64,000 nucleotides of DNA from Streptomyces sp. WM6378. GTDB lineage: Bacteria > Actinomycetota > Actinomycetes > Streptomycetales > Streptomycetaceae. A program made the position numbers and the translations under genes. Shown here piece after piece: positions 26,036 to 34,595 of this stretch (positions within the stretch are counted from its first letter, which is position 1; every line of letters begins with the position of its first letter). The notes beneath the pieces were generated by a model. That model was not told where the DNA came from, did no database searches, and worked only from the letters and a program-made list of their open reading frames with translations. The stretch lies in assembly GCF_001279695.1 (NCBI RefSeq), contig NZ_LGDD01000339.1, positions 1-64,000 on the forward strand, written 5' to 3'.

Positions 26036-26665
26036 ATGAAGAAGACCATGAGGAAGACCGCCGGTGTCGTCGTGGGGCTGGCGCTGGCGGGCGCCCTGGG
26101 AGCCACCGGGGTGGCCGAGGCCCAGGCTCAGCCGTCGGTCCCGGCTCCGGCCGCCGCCCCGGCCATCAGCGCTGCGGGCACCGGCGGTTCGACCGTCGAG
26201 GCGCCCGCCTCGGTGGTCGCGGAGCTGAAGGCGGCGACCAGCAGAGCGCGCGCCTCGCTCTCCCCGAACGCCCGGGTGATCTGTTACGCCGCCCATGTCC
26301 AGGACATCGGCTGGCAGTCGGCGGTCTGCGACGGCAGCGTGGCGGGCACGACCGGCCAGAGCCGCCGCATGGAGGCGCTGGCGATCTCGACCAGCGGCGT
26401 CGGCGGCGTCTGCGCCGACGCCCACCTGGCCGACATCGGCTGGCAGGGCTGGAGGTGCGGCGGGGACGGCACTGTCGTGACCGTCGGCACCACCGGCCAG
26501 TCGCGGCGGATGGAGGCGCTGGGCGTCCAGGTCGGGACGGGCAGCGTGGGCGCGCAGGCGCATGTGGAGGGGTACGGCTGGCTGAGCTCGGTCACCGGAA
26601 ACCCGGTCTATGTGGGGACGACGGGTCAGTCACGGCGTATGGAAGCCGTACGCATCTGGGTCTGA
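26036..26665 (+). CDS. Secreted ChW-repeat protein
   Basis: 209 aa with an excellent AAGGAGG ribosome binding site. A Sec signal peptide (about 1-33) and a Pro/Ala-rich linker precede three repeats of the clostridial-hydrophobic-W type: each has AHVxDIGWQ or HVEGYGWL, then TTGQSRRMEA, at about 88-130, 131-172 and 173-209. ChW repeats are thought to bind carbohydrates or proteins outside the cell. The repeats are degenerate only in the last copy's first Trp context. It faces a strong bidirectional terminator. Confidence 0.85.
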   Translation: MKKTMRKTAGVVVGLALAGALGATGVAEAQAQPSVPAPAAAPAISAAGTGGSTVEAPASVVAELKAATSRARASLSPNARVICYAAHVQDIGWQSAVCDGSVAGTTGQSRRMEALAISTSGVGGVCADAHLADIGWQGWRCGGDGTVVTVGTTGQSRRMEALGVQVGTGSVGAQAHVEGYGWLSSVTGNPVYVGTTGQSRRMEAVRIWV

Positions 26666-26675
26666 GGCCCGGCGT

Positions 26676-26696
26676 CTGATGCCTGATGCCTGATGC
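26676..26696. repeat. Three tandem CTGATGC heptamers
   Basis: CTGATGC is repeated three times without mismatch between the ChW gene's stop and the following hairpin. It is a small microsatellite-like repeat; no role is evident. Confidence 0.9.
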
Positions 26697-26699
26697 CTG

Positions 26700-26738
26700 G
26701 CGGGAGTGGTGCCGGACCGCGGCCGGCACCACTCCCGC
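26700..26738. terminator. Bidirectional terminator hairpin, 16-bp stem
   Basis: GCGGGAGTGGTGCCGG (26700-26715) pairs perfectly with 26723-26738 around a 7-nt loop. It lies between the convergent ChW and FAD-oxidase genes and should terminate both. There is no U-run on either side, as is common in Streptomyces. Confidence 0.9.
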
Positions 26739-26815
26739 GACAGGACAGCCATCCCCGTCGGCACGAATACGGCCGTGCATCAGAGCCGCGCACGACCGGA
26801 CCCGGCCCGCCCCGG

Positions 26816-28453
26816 TCAGGTGGACGGCCGGATCGACAGTGCGTGGTGGAAAACGTCGCGCGGGTCCCAACAGGCCTTGACCTGTTGGAGGCGCGGATAG
26901 TTGTCCTTGTAGTAGAGGGTGTGCCACGGCACGCCGGAGGTGTTCCACTCGGGGTCGGCCAGGTCGGTGTCCGGGTAGTTGATGTAGGCGCCGTCGCTGA
27001 CCGCGCCGGGCACGGGGACGCCGCCGGTGTCGGCGTACACGTCACGGTAGAAGGCGCGGACCCAGGCGAGGTTGGTGGCGTCGTCGCGCTCGTCGGACCA
27101 GATCGTCTGGTAGACGGCCTTCATGATCACATCTCGTTGGGCGACGGCCGTGGCGTCGGCCGCGACGGCGCCGACCTGGCCCCCGTACCCGACCAGGAGC
27201 ATGCCGCCGCCCGCCGTGCCCGAGCTGTTGGTCAAGTTCCGGTGGATGGCGTCGAGTTGCGCTTCGGTGAGCGAGCGGCGCAGATAGCCTGCCTTGATCT
27301 TGTAGCGGCGGGTGCCGACGTTGCCGGGCTCGCCGGTGCCCGGCCAGGTGGTCGGGTGCAGCCAAGGCATCGAAAGCCAGGTCTCCTGCCCTGCGAGCCC
27401 GGTGCCCGCGGTGACCGCGTTCGCGAACTCGCGCACCAGGTTCTGGGCACCCGGAATGTCCGCGTCGATCTGCACGGTCATCAGGAAGCCGCCCGCGCTG
27501 CTGTGCATCGGGATGAGGATCGCGTAGAGGCCGGCGTACGGCGAGCCGGGCGCGCTGTTGCGTTCGTGCCAGGTACCGAAGTTGTGCAGCAGCCTGGTGA
27601 ACGCCTGCCGGGTCATCTTCTTGTCCCAGGGCCAGGTGACCAGGTACGCCAACTGCTCGCGCGGAGCGGCGGGCAGGAGCCGCGACGGGTCGCCCCCGCG
27701 CGGGCCGGGGGATCGCAGCCAGTACCGGGTGACCACCCCGAAGTTCCCGCCGCCTCCGCCCGTGTGCGCCCAGAACAGGTCGCGGTGCGGATCGTCCGGC
27801 TCGCGCGTCGCCACCACCGCTCGGGCGGTGCCGTCCTGGTCGACCACCACCACCTCGACGCCGTAGAGGTGGTCCACCACCGATCCGTACCGGCGGGACA
27901 GCGGCCCGTACCCGCCGCCGGCGAAGTGTCCGCCCGCGCCCACCTCCGGGCAGCCGCCGGCGGGGACGGTCACTCCCCAGCCCTTGAACAGCGTCCGGTA
28001 GACGTGCCCGAGCGTGGCGCCCGGCTGCACCGCGAACGCGCCGCGCGCAGCGTCGTAGCCGACGGCGTCCATGGGCGACATGTCCAGGAGCAGCCGCACG
28101 GCCGGGTCGGCGGTGAAGTTCTCGAAGCAGTGTCCGCCGCTGCGCACGGCCACCCGGCGCCCGGACCGTACGGCATCGGCGACCGCGCGCACCACCTGCT
28201 CGGTCGACCCGACGACGCGGATCTCGTCCGGCCGCCCCACGAAGCGGAAGTTGTTGCCGCGCAGCAGGCTTTCGTAACGGGTGTCCCCCGGACGGACCGT
28301 CACCGGCCCGAAGCCTGTCCGCTCCCCCGTCGCCGCGCCGGTATCCGCGGCAGCCGCGGAAGCCGGCGGGCCGACCACGCTCGCCGCCGCGGCCATCGCA
28401 CCTGCCGCGAGCAGCCCACGGCGGTTCAGCCGATTCGGATCCGCTCCGCTCAC
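26816..28453 (-). CDS. Secreted FAD-linked oxidase, berberine-bridge type
   Basis: About 545 aa. Two tandem GTG codons (28456, 28453) follow GGGAGG; the second is better spaced. A Tat-like signal is present (NRRGLLAAGAMAAAASV). The FAD_binding_4 domain has the SGGHCFENF motif (His for covalent flavin, about 108; Cys in CPEVGAGGHFAGGGYG, about 170, for the possible second link), so bicovalent FAD is plausible. The C-terminal BBE segment is recognisable (YINYPDTDLADPEWN). Members oxidise sugars, alkaloids or phenolic natural products. Substrate unknown. Confidence 0.9.
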   Translation of the reverse strand: MSGADPNRLNRRGLLAAGAMAAAASVVGPPASAAAADTGAATGERTGFGPVTVRPGDTRYESLLRGNNFRFVGRPDEIRVVGSTEQVVRAVADAVRSGRRVAVRSGGHCFENFTADPAVRLLLDMSPMDAVGYDAARGAFAVQPGATLGHVYRTLFKGWGVTVPAGGCPEVGAGGHFAGGGYGPLSRRYGSVVDHLYGVEVVVVDQDGTARAVVATREPDDPHRDLFWAHTGGGGGNFGVVTRYWLRSPGPRGGDPSRLLPAAPREQLAYLVTWPWDKKMTRQAFTRLLHNFGTWHERNSAPGSPYAGLYAILIPMHSSAGGFLMTVQIDADIPGAQNLVREFANAVTAGTGLAGQETWLSMPWLHPTTWPGTGEPGNVGTRRYKIKAGYLRRSLTEAQLDAIHRNLTNSSGTAGGGMLLVGYGGQVGAVAADATAVAQRDVIMKAVYQTIWSDERDDATNLAWVRAFYRDVYADTGGVPVPGAVSDGAYINYPDTDLADPEWNTSGVPWHTLYYKDNYPRLQQVKACWDPRDVFHHALSIRPST

Positions 28454-28727
28454 CACGGCCTCCCGCCCGGGCCGACCTCCGCGATCAGCGCTGTCGTCGC
28501 CGTCGACCGACCGCCTGCGCCGAGGCGACGTCGAGGCATCCTCCGTAACTCACGACGCCCGCCGCAGGGACGAGGTGTGCGACGGGCGCGTCTGTCCGCG
28601 TGACACATGTCAACTCCCTTTCTCAGTCCGGTTGCTGACGTCTCATCATGCCGTCTTCCCGCATTCCGCCCCACCCCTTGTCGACGGGCACACGGACGGC
28701 TATGGCGGCGCGAGTGGCGTCGCCGGG

Positions 28728-29393
28728 TCAGGCCAGGCCCGCTGTGATGGCGCGGCGTACGGCGTCGGCGCGGTCTCTGATATCGGCCTTGGCGAACAGG
28801 TTGTTGATGTGGGTCTTGACCGTGGCCTCGCTGATGAAGAGCTTCTCGGCGATCGCCCGGTTCGGCAGTCCCTGGCCGATCAGGGTCAGCACCTCGCGTT
28901 CGCGCGGTGTGATGTCGCCGGGCAGCGGCTGTTCGGGCGTCGGGGCCTTGGTGCGGGCCGTGGCCAGGAGCCGGTCCTGGACCTCGCGGTCGAGGACCGA
29001 CTGTCCCGCCGCGGCCGCTCGGATGGCGCGGGCGATGTCCTCGCGCCCCGCGTTCTTGGTCAGGTATCCGCGTGCCCCGGCGCTCAGCGCGGCCAGGATC
29101 GAGTCGTCGTCGGCGAACGTGGTCAGTACGACCACGGCCACCTCCGGGTGCTCCTCGGTCAGCCGCCGCGTTGCCTCGATGCCGTCCATCACGGGCATGC
29201 GCAGGTCCATCAGGACGACGTCCACCGGCCCCGCGGCGGCCGCGGCGAGCACCTCGGCCCCGTCGGCGGCGGCCGCGACGACGTCGATGTCCTTCGCCAG
29301 GCCCAGGACCGCGGCCAGCGGCTCCCGTACGGCGGCCTGGTCGTCGGCCACGATCACCTTCAACCGCTGTGCGTTCTGTGTCGGTTCACTCAT
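28728..29393 (-). CDS. NarL/LuxR-type response regulator
   Basis: 221 aa. Receiver domain with the acidic pair at residues about 11-12 (VADDQ) and phospho-acceptor Asp54 (VLMDLRMP), Thr in VLTTF and Lys in YLTKN. A LuxR HTH covers about 150-215 (LTPRE-type start ITPREREVLTLI, EKLFISEATVKTHINNL). Its ATG overlaps the kinase stop by 4 bp. It is the output of the three-gene operon; targets are unknown. Confidence 0.95.
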   Translation of the reverse strand: MSEPTQNAQRLKVIVADDQAAVREPLAAVLGLAKDIDVVAAAADGAEVLAAAAAGPVDVVLMDLRMPVMDGIEATRRLTEEHPEVAVVVLTTFADDDSILAALSAGARGYLTKNAGREDIARAIRAAAAGQSVLDREVQDRLLATARTKAPTPEQPLPGDITPREREVLTLIGQGLPNRAIAEKLFISEATVKTHINNLFAKADIRDRADAVRRAITAGLA

Positions 29394-30601
29394 CCCGGGA
29401 TCACTGCCTCCACTTGCCAGCCGCCTTCGTCCGGGCCGGCCACCACCGGGCCCGCCGTAATCGTTCCGCCAAGGAGGGCGACCCGTTCACGCATGCCGAT
29501 GAGCCCCATCCCGCTGCCAACGCCCGGGCTCACCTTACGGGTTGCCGGACTGTTGCTCACCGTCAGTGTCATGGACTCCGCGGCGTACGTCAGCTCCACG
29601 CGGACCTCACCGCCGGGCGCGTGCCGGGCCGCGTTGGTCAGCGCTTCCTGAGCGATCCGCAGCAGGTTCTGGGTCACCCGGGACGGCACTTCGCGGGCGG
29701 TCCCCGTAATGGTCAGGCCGTCGCGGTGGCCGGACGACTCCAGCATCGCGGCCAGGCTCTCCACCAGCGGCAGGGAGTCCTCACGCAGCGCGTGCACGGT
29801 CCACTGGGCCTGTTTCAGGCTCTCCTTGACCATGCTGTGCGCCTTCTGGTTCGCCTCGCGGACCTTGTCGAGATCGCCGGTGTCCATCAGCGCGTCCGCC
29901 AGCTCCAACTGCATGTTGATGCCTGCCAGCGAGTGGGCCAGGACGTCGTGCACGTCGCGGGCGATCCTGCCGCGTTCGGTCAGTACGGCGGTCTGGGCCT
30001 CGGCACGGGCGGCCCGCTCCGCGGACTCGGCCGCCGAGATCGCCGCCAGTACGGCCTGCCGGCTGCTGCGGTTGAGGATGCCGATCAGGACCGGTCCGCC
30101 AGTGGTCAGGCCGAGCGTCCAGGGCAGCAGATCGTGGCCGGAGCCGAGACGGAAGTACAGCACGCCGGTGCACAGCACACTGCACAGCGCCGCGAGAGTG
30201 AGGGCCCGTCCGGTCTCAAGCCGGAACCCGATGTGCCCGACGAGGAAGTACGCGAAGAGGTAGCCCGATCCGCTGCTGCTGACGCCGAGCAGTGCCGCCG
30301 CGGCGACGACGCCGGCGGTCAGCCACACCAGGGCGACGCGTGGGGGAACCCTGTCCTCGGGCAGGTGCCGGGCCGCCAGGGCGACACAGTTCACCAGGAG
30401 CAGGGCCCCGCATGCCAGGCCCCGGCCGCTGAGGCCGAGCGGCCGGACCGTCCAGATCGCGGAACCGATGACGAACAGGGTCAGGGCCCACTGCATGCGC
30501 GGGTCCTGGCCGGGCACGGCCCGCGGGCCGGCCTCGTGGTGCGAGGCCGGCCCGGGGGCCGGGGCGTTCTGGGCTTCGGGCACGGCGCGACCATAGCCCA
30601 C
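29390..30601 (-). CDS. NarL-system sensor histidine kinase
   Basis: About 403 aa from the GTG at 30601, 2 bp after the upstream gene's stop (a second GTG is at 30583). Five or six transmembrane helices occupy about 35-180. A HisKA_3 dimerisation helix follows (ERGRIARDVHDVLAHSLAG, phospho-His near 213), and a C-terminal HATPase domain (IAQEALTNAARHAPGG; GVGSGMGLIGMRERVALLGG). This is the polytopic kinase type common in Streptomyces. The open frame upstream of 30601 is a shadow of the preceding gene. Confidence 0.92.
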   Translation of the reverse strand: MGYGRAVPEAQNAPAPGPASHHEAGPRAVPGQDPRMQWALTLFVIGSAIWTVRPLGLSGRGLACGALLLVNCVALAARHLPEDRVPPRVALVWLTAGVVAAAALLGVSSSGSGYLFAYFLVGHIGFRLETGRALTLAALCSVLCTGVLYFRLGSGHDLLPWTLGLTTGGPVLIGILNRSSRQAVLAAISAAESAERAARAEAQTAVLTERGRIARDVHDVLAHSLAGINMQLELADALMDTGDLDKVREANQKAHSMVKESLKQAQWTVHALREDSLPLVESLAAMLESSGHRDGLTITGTAREVPSRVTQNLLRIAQEALTNAARHAPGGEVRVELTYAAESMTLTVSNSPATRKVSPGVGSGMGLIGMRERVALLGGTITAGPVVAGPDEGGWQVEAVIPG

Positions 30602-30603
30602 GG

Positions 30604-31146
30604 TCAGGCCGTGCGGTCGAGCGTGCGGGTGGTACGGGCCACCGCCGCGAGCGGCTGCCGGCGGGCGACCATGCGGCCCCGGAGGAAGATCGTGGCGAGC
30701 CGCGTGACCACCTCGGTGAGCGCCATCAGGACGAAGGCGGCGACCCATGCCTGATCCGTGGTGATGTGGTGGGCGATGCTGAACCGGGCGACGTTGTCGG
30801 CTCCGCCGTGCTCGACCCACACCTGGAAGCCCATGCGGGCGCCCATGCCGAGCACCCACAGGATCGCGGAGACCGCGCCGGCCTTGATCAGCAGGTGCTC
30901 CCCCGCGATGCGGATCCGGGTGTAGACGCCGCCTGCGATGCCGAGTGCCGCGCCCACGGCCATCAGCGCTCCGATGAGCAGCAGGTCGTTGCCGGCGGTG
31001 GGGATGGAGTCGAGGTAGGTGTGGGCGACGAAGGCCACGATCCCCAGCGGGATCAGGAAGGTCTTGAGGTCGAGGCGGCCTTCCCGCAGCTGCCGGAAGA
31101 CGACGAGGACGAGCGCGATGTCGGTGATCCAGTCGGTCGTTGTCAT
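30604..31146 (-). CDS. Polytopic membrane protein of two-component operon
   Basis: 180 aa from ATG 31146 with TTGAGGGC upstream. Five hydrophobic segments are visible (about 6-18, 27-47, 50-75, 84-105, 125-150). It looks like the DUF1453/CcdC-like membrane proteins found beside two-component systems. It begins an operon with the kinase (2-bp gap) and response regulator. It may sense the signal or be the regulated transporter-like component. Confidence 0.75.
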   Translation of the reverse strand: MTTTDWITDIALVLVVFRQLREGRLDLKTFLIPLGIVAFVAHTYLDSIPTAGNDLLLIGALMAVGAALGIAGGVYTRIRIAGEHLLIKAGAVSAILWVLGMGARMGFQVWVEHGGADNVARFSIAHHITTDQAWVAAFVLMALTEVVTRLATIFLRGRMVARRQPLAAVARTTRTLDRTA

Positions 31147-31289
31147 GCCCTCAAGACTGCTGCCGCCCGGCCTCACGCACCTGGACCCATGGGTGGAACC
31201 GGGGGTGGAGATCGCCGCACGCCACGTCTCCACCCCGGAGGCCTGCACATGCCCGCAGGCATGGGGATCCTCTTCGGACTCCCTATGGG

Positions 31290-31541
31290 TCAGTCGAGGG
31301 TGGGCCGGTGGACGAGCTCTTGGATGTGCCCGTCCAGCGTCCGGTGCTCGACCAGCTCCAGGCCGAAGTCGGCCGCACCTTGGAAGATCGGGCCGAGCCC
31401 GGTCCGACCGGTGATGACGGGGAAGAGCGTCACCTGCAGGCCAGCATCCGTGCGAACGCCCGATAGGTGTTGCCCTCGACGGATACGGCGCCGCCAGTGC
31501 CAACTGCCAACAGATGGCCCCGGCACGCTGGCGAAACTCAT
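31290..31541 (-). pseudogene. Remnant of RibD/dihydrofolate-reductase-family gene
   Basis: The last roughly 50 codons (31290-31440) read VTLFPVITGRTG, PIFQGAADFGLELVEHRTLDG, the characteristic C-terminus of the RibD_C/dihydrofolate reductase-like family. The usual 130-residue N-terminal part is missing. The sequence just upstream (TDAGLQ joined directly to VTLFP) shows an internal deletion of the LVDE/LRL segment. The gene is dead or a fragment. Confidence 0.7.
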
Positions 31542-31583
31542 CGCCAGGGAGGGGTCAGAGAATCGTCACGTTGCGTCCTTGCC

Positions 31584-32453
31584 TCACCAGCGGACGGCCG
31601 TGAAGTCGACCGGCCGGGGCCGGAGCAGTCTCGTGCGTTCTGCCAGCGCCCGCAGCCGGTGGGACATCTCGTCGACGGACAGACGGTGGCGGTCACCATG
31701 ACCGGCCAGGACCCACTCGAATCGCAGCCGTCCGGCCGTCCTGATCAGAGAGTTGGCCAACTCCTCGATGGAGTACCAGGTCACGCTGTCCGCGACTTCC
31801 AGATCGCCGGTGGCGCGCGACCAGTAGAAGCTGTCACCGCTGAAGCAGTACCGGTCGTCCGCGAGGTAGAGCACGCTCCCCCGGGTGTGGCCGGGCAGGG
31901 GATGGGCGATGACCCCCTCGCCGATCTCGACGGGTTCGAGGCCCCGGATCACCTGGTCGGCGTCCGGTGCCGCGTCGAGGTCTCCCTCGTGGATCCACAG
32001 GCGGGCGCCGAAGTGGTCCGCGTAACGGCGGCCGTGTGCGGCGTGGTCCCGGTGTGTGAGCAGCACATCGGTGACCGGGCTCGATGCCGCGTAACGCTCG
32101 GCGAGGCCACGGCTCCAGCGCGGCGTGTCGATCATCATGGCCGTGCCGGACGGTCGCAGCAGGAGATAGGAGTTGGCCCCGGCGGTGTGCTGGGAGTTGT
32201 GTCCGCAGATCAGTACGCCGTCGTCCAAGGCCATCGGAAACGGGTCGAGCGCCCGGTCGATGGTCCCGGACGCCGGACGGATCGAGCGTGTGGGGCAGGC
32301 GAAGACCGCCGCGTGGAGGCTCCGTGTCTCCGCCTCGTCGCGCGGGGTGCGCAGAATCCGCGACTTTCCGTCGGCCTCGGCGATCAGATCGGGCGCGAGT
32401 TGCCGGGCGACATCGCAGTTGGTGCAGCGGTCGTCCACGTACCAGCCGTCCAT
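31584..32453 (-). CDS. Ferredoxin-like/metallo-beta-lactamase fusion protein
   Basis: 289 aa with an AAGGAG site. The N-terminal 60 residues look like a small ferredoxin domain with Cys10, Cys13 (CTNC) and Cys53 in a CP motif. The rest is an MBL fold: LLTHRDHAAHGRRY at the usual first metal motif, then PGHTRGS, FSGDSFYW and LAGHGD. The first motif reads HRDHAAH where HxHxDH is canonical, so metal binding may be altered. It is divergent from a MarR gene with a 17-bp palindrome between. A redox-linked hydrolase or NO/O2-responsive role is possible but unproven. Confidence 0.85.
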   Translation of the reverse strand: MDGWYVDDRCTNCDVARQLAPDLIAEADGKSRILRTPRDEAETRSLHAAVFACPTRSIRPASGTIDRALDPFPMALDDGVLICGHNSQHTAGANSYLLLRPSGTAMMIDTPRWSRGLAERYAASSPVTDVLLTHRDHAAHGRRYADHFGARLWIHEGDLDAAPDADQVIRGLEPVEIGEGVIAHPLPGHTRGSVLYLADDRYCFSGDSFYWSRATGDLEVADSVTWYSIEELANSLIRTAGRLRFEWVLAGHGDRHRLSVDEMSHRLRALAERTRLLRPRPVDFTAVRW

Positions 32454-32530
32454 GGCAGGACTCCTTCCAAAGAGGGCGCATCAGACCAGGACCGTCGCTG
32501 CTCCCTCCAAGTCGAGGGAGCAGCGCGTCG

Positions 32531-32547
32531 GATACAGTAGCTGTATC
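32531..32547. promoter_or_regulatory. MarR operator candidate GATACAG-N3-CTGTATC
   Basis: A perfect 7-bp inverted repeat with 3-bp spacer lies 26 bp before the MarR gene and 77 bp before the divergent MBL gene. A partial copy (AAGTATCTTA) follows at 32550-32559. This is the expected position and size for an autoregulatory MarR site. Confidence 0.8.
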
Positions 32548-32573
32548 ACTAAGTATCTTAATCGCGAAGGTAA

Positions 32574-33059
32574 ATGGAAGCCCGCATGCGCGTCAATCAC
32601 CAGGACGACCAGCCCGGCGAACCGGCCGACCGGATCATCGCGTCGCTGACGGACCTCGCCGGAGCCCTGGGGCGACTCAACGACCTGATCGCCCAGCGTC
32701 TTGGCATCGCGCAGACCGATCTGCTGTGCCTGCACGTGCTCAACCGCGCCGGAGCCTGCACCGCCGGCGCACTCGGCTCCCGACTCGGGCGCTCCACCGG
32801 CGCGGTCACGCACATGATCGACCGCTTGGAGAAGGCGGGTTACGTCCAGCGGAAGCCCGACCCTCAGGACCGCCGCCGCGTACTCGTCGAAGCCTTCGCC
32901 CCGGGACTCGAACGGATCGCCTCGTTCTACGAGCAGATGGACGCCCGCAGCCGCCGGCTGACGGCCACCTTCTCCGACGACCAGCTCGCCGCGATCTGCG
33001 CCTTCCTCCAGGGCAGTTACGACAGCACCGTCGAAGAGTGCGACCGGCTGATCCGGTAG
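32574..33059 (+). CDS. MarR-family transcriptional regulator
   Basis: 161 aa. ATG at 32574 with GAAGG three bases upstream; ATG 32586 is an alternative. The winged helix spans about 45-110 (TDLLCLHVLNRAGACTAGAL, RSTGAVTHMIDRLEKAGYV, wing RKPDPQDRRRVLVEA). It likely controls itself and the divergent ferredoxin-MBL gene through the GATACAG palindrome. The plus-strand DUF3533 gene 114 bp downstream could be co-transcribed and be a further target. Confidence 0.92.
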   Translation: MEARMRVNHQDDQPGEPADRIIASLTDLAGALGRLNDLIAQRLGIAQTDLLCLHVLNRAGACTAGALGSRLGRSTGAVTHMIDRLEKAGYVQRKPDPQDRRRVLVEAFAPGLERIASFYEQMDARSRRLTATFSDDQLAAICAFLQGSYDSTVEECDRLIR

Positions 33060-33173
33060 CCCGCGCTCCGCCGTCGGGTGGAACCGGCGGGCGGGGCGAG
33101 CGCGGGGCGCCGGGCTCGGGGGCGCGGCCGCAGTTAGGTTGCCGGTGCTGCCCACCGAAGCCCCTGGAGCGCC

Positions 33174-34466
33174 ATGTCTTCCCCTGTCCAGCCCTCTGCG
33201 GCCAAGGCGAAGCCGGGCCAGGCACGCCCGGGCCAGGTGCTGCGCAACCCCAAGATCTGGAAGTTCCCCACGGTCATCGTCTCGCTGGCCGTGCTGCTGC
33301 TCTCGCTCCTGTACATGGGCGGCATCGTCGACCCCAACGGCCACATGCACCGGCTGCCCGTCGGTCTGGTCAACGCCGACCGCGGTGCCGTCATGGCCGG
33401 GCAACACACCAATCTGGGTGCCCAGATCACCGGCTCGATCGCCAAGGCCCCCGGTGAGCGGGTGTCCTGGAAACAGCTGGAGCGGGGCGCGGCCCAACAG
33501 CAGCTGGCCACCGGCAAGCTCTACGGAGTCCTTGAGGTTCCCGAGGGCTTCACCGCGGCCGTGGCGGCGCTCCCCAGCGGCACCGCGGCGACCCCGGCAC
33601 GGCCCACCATGCTCGTCCTCACCAACCCCGGCGTGGGCAGCCTCGCCTCCTCCTTCGCCAGCAACATCAACCAGACGGCCGCTCACCAGGCCTCGCTGCA
33701 ACTCGGCAAGACGCTCACCGCGGCCTCCGCCGGTGCGAGCGGCACGGCACGGCTGCTGCTCGCCGACCCGATCAGCGTCACGGTCAAGGTCGGCCACCCC
33801 ATCGGGTCGCACAGCGGTCTGGGCCTGACCGCCTTCTACTACGCGCTGCTGCTGGTGCTCGCCGGCTTCATGGGCGGCAACATCATCAGCAACGGCGTCG
33901 ATGTGGGCCTGGGCTACGCGGACAGCGAGATCGGCCCCTGGCACACCCGGCGCCCGGTGGTACCGATCAACCGCACCCGCACCCTGATCATCAAGTGGGT
34001 CATGTCCGTCGCGATCGCCGCGCTGACATCCGCTCTGATCATGCTGGCCTGCGTGGTGATCCTGGGAATGGACGCCTCACACCTGTGGCTGCTGTGGGTG
34101 TTCTCGTTCTGCGCCAGCGCCACCGTGGGTCTCGGAGTGCAGTCCGTCAATGCGGCGTTCGGCGGCATCGGGCAGCTCGTCAGCATGTTCGTCTTCATCG
34201 TGCTCGCCCTGCCCTCCTCCGGTACGACGATTCCGCTGGAGGCGTTGCCCGGCTTCTACCGCTGGCTGGCGGTGTTCGAACCGATGCGACAACTCGGCGG
34301 AGGGGTGCGCGCCATCCTCTATTTCGACGCCCGTGCCGAGGCAGGCCTCACCCGCGCCTGGATCATGATCTCCATCGGGGTGGTGGTGGCTCTGGCCTTC
34401 GGCCTGGCCGCGGCCTCCTACTACGACCGCAAGGGCCTGCACCGGATGGTGCCGAAGGACTCCTGA
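33174..34466 (+). CDS. DUF3533/YhgE-Pip-like ABC-2-type membrane protein
   Basis: 430 aa. One N-terminal helix (about 30-52) is followed by a roughly 170-residue external domain (LPVGLVNADRGA early). Five more helices come at about 220-242, 275-298, 300-322, 328-350 and 392-415. The topology and the NADRG start are those of the DUF3533/SNG1 and ABC-2 permease-like family, which has been linked to drug resistance and secretion. There is no ATPase partner nearby. It follows a MarR gene and may be part of its response. Confidence 0.8.
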   Translation: MSSPVQPSAAKAKPGQARPGQVLRNPKIWKFPTVIVSLAVLLLSLLYMGGIVDPNGHMHRLPVGLVNADRGAVMAGQHTNLGAQITGSIAKAPGERVSWKQLERGAAQQQLATGKLYGVLEVPEGFTAAVAALPSGTAATPARPTMLVLTNPGVGSLASSFASNINQTAAHQASLQLGKTLTAASAGASGTARLLLADPISVTVKVGHPIGSHSGLGLTAFYYALLLVLAGFMGGNIISNGVDVGLGYADSEIGPWHTRRPVVPINRTRTLIIKWVMSVAIAALTSALIMLACVVILGMDASHLWLLWVFSFCASATVGLGVQSVNAAFGGIGQLVSMFVFIVLALPSSGTTIPLEALPGFYRWLAVFEPMRQLGGGVRAILYFDARAEAGLTRAWIMISIGVVVALAFGLAAASYYDRKGLHRMVPKDS

Positions 34467-34595
34467 CGGAGTGTTCGGTCGTGTGCGGTGTGCGCGCCGG
34501 CTCCGTGGCCCCTGGGCGATCGGGCCGACAGCACGCCGCTCGTCCGGGCGCCCCCGTGGAAGTCAGGCGGTCAGGCGGTTTGATTGACTCAGGGC

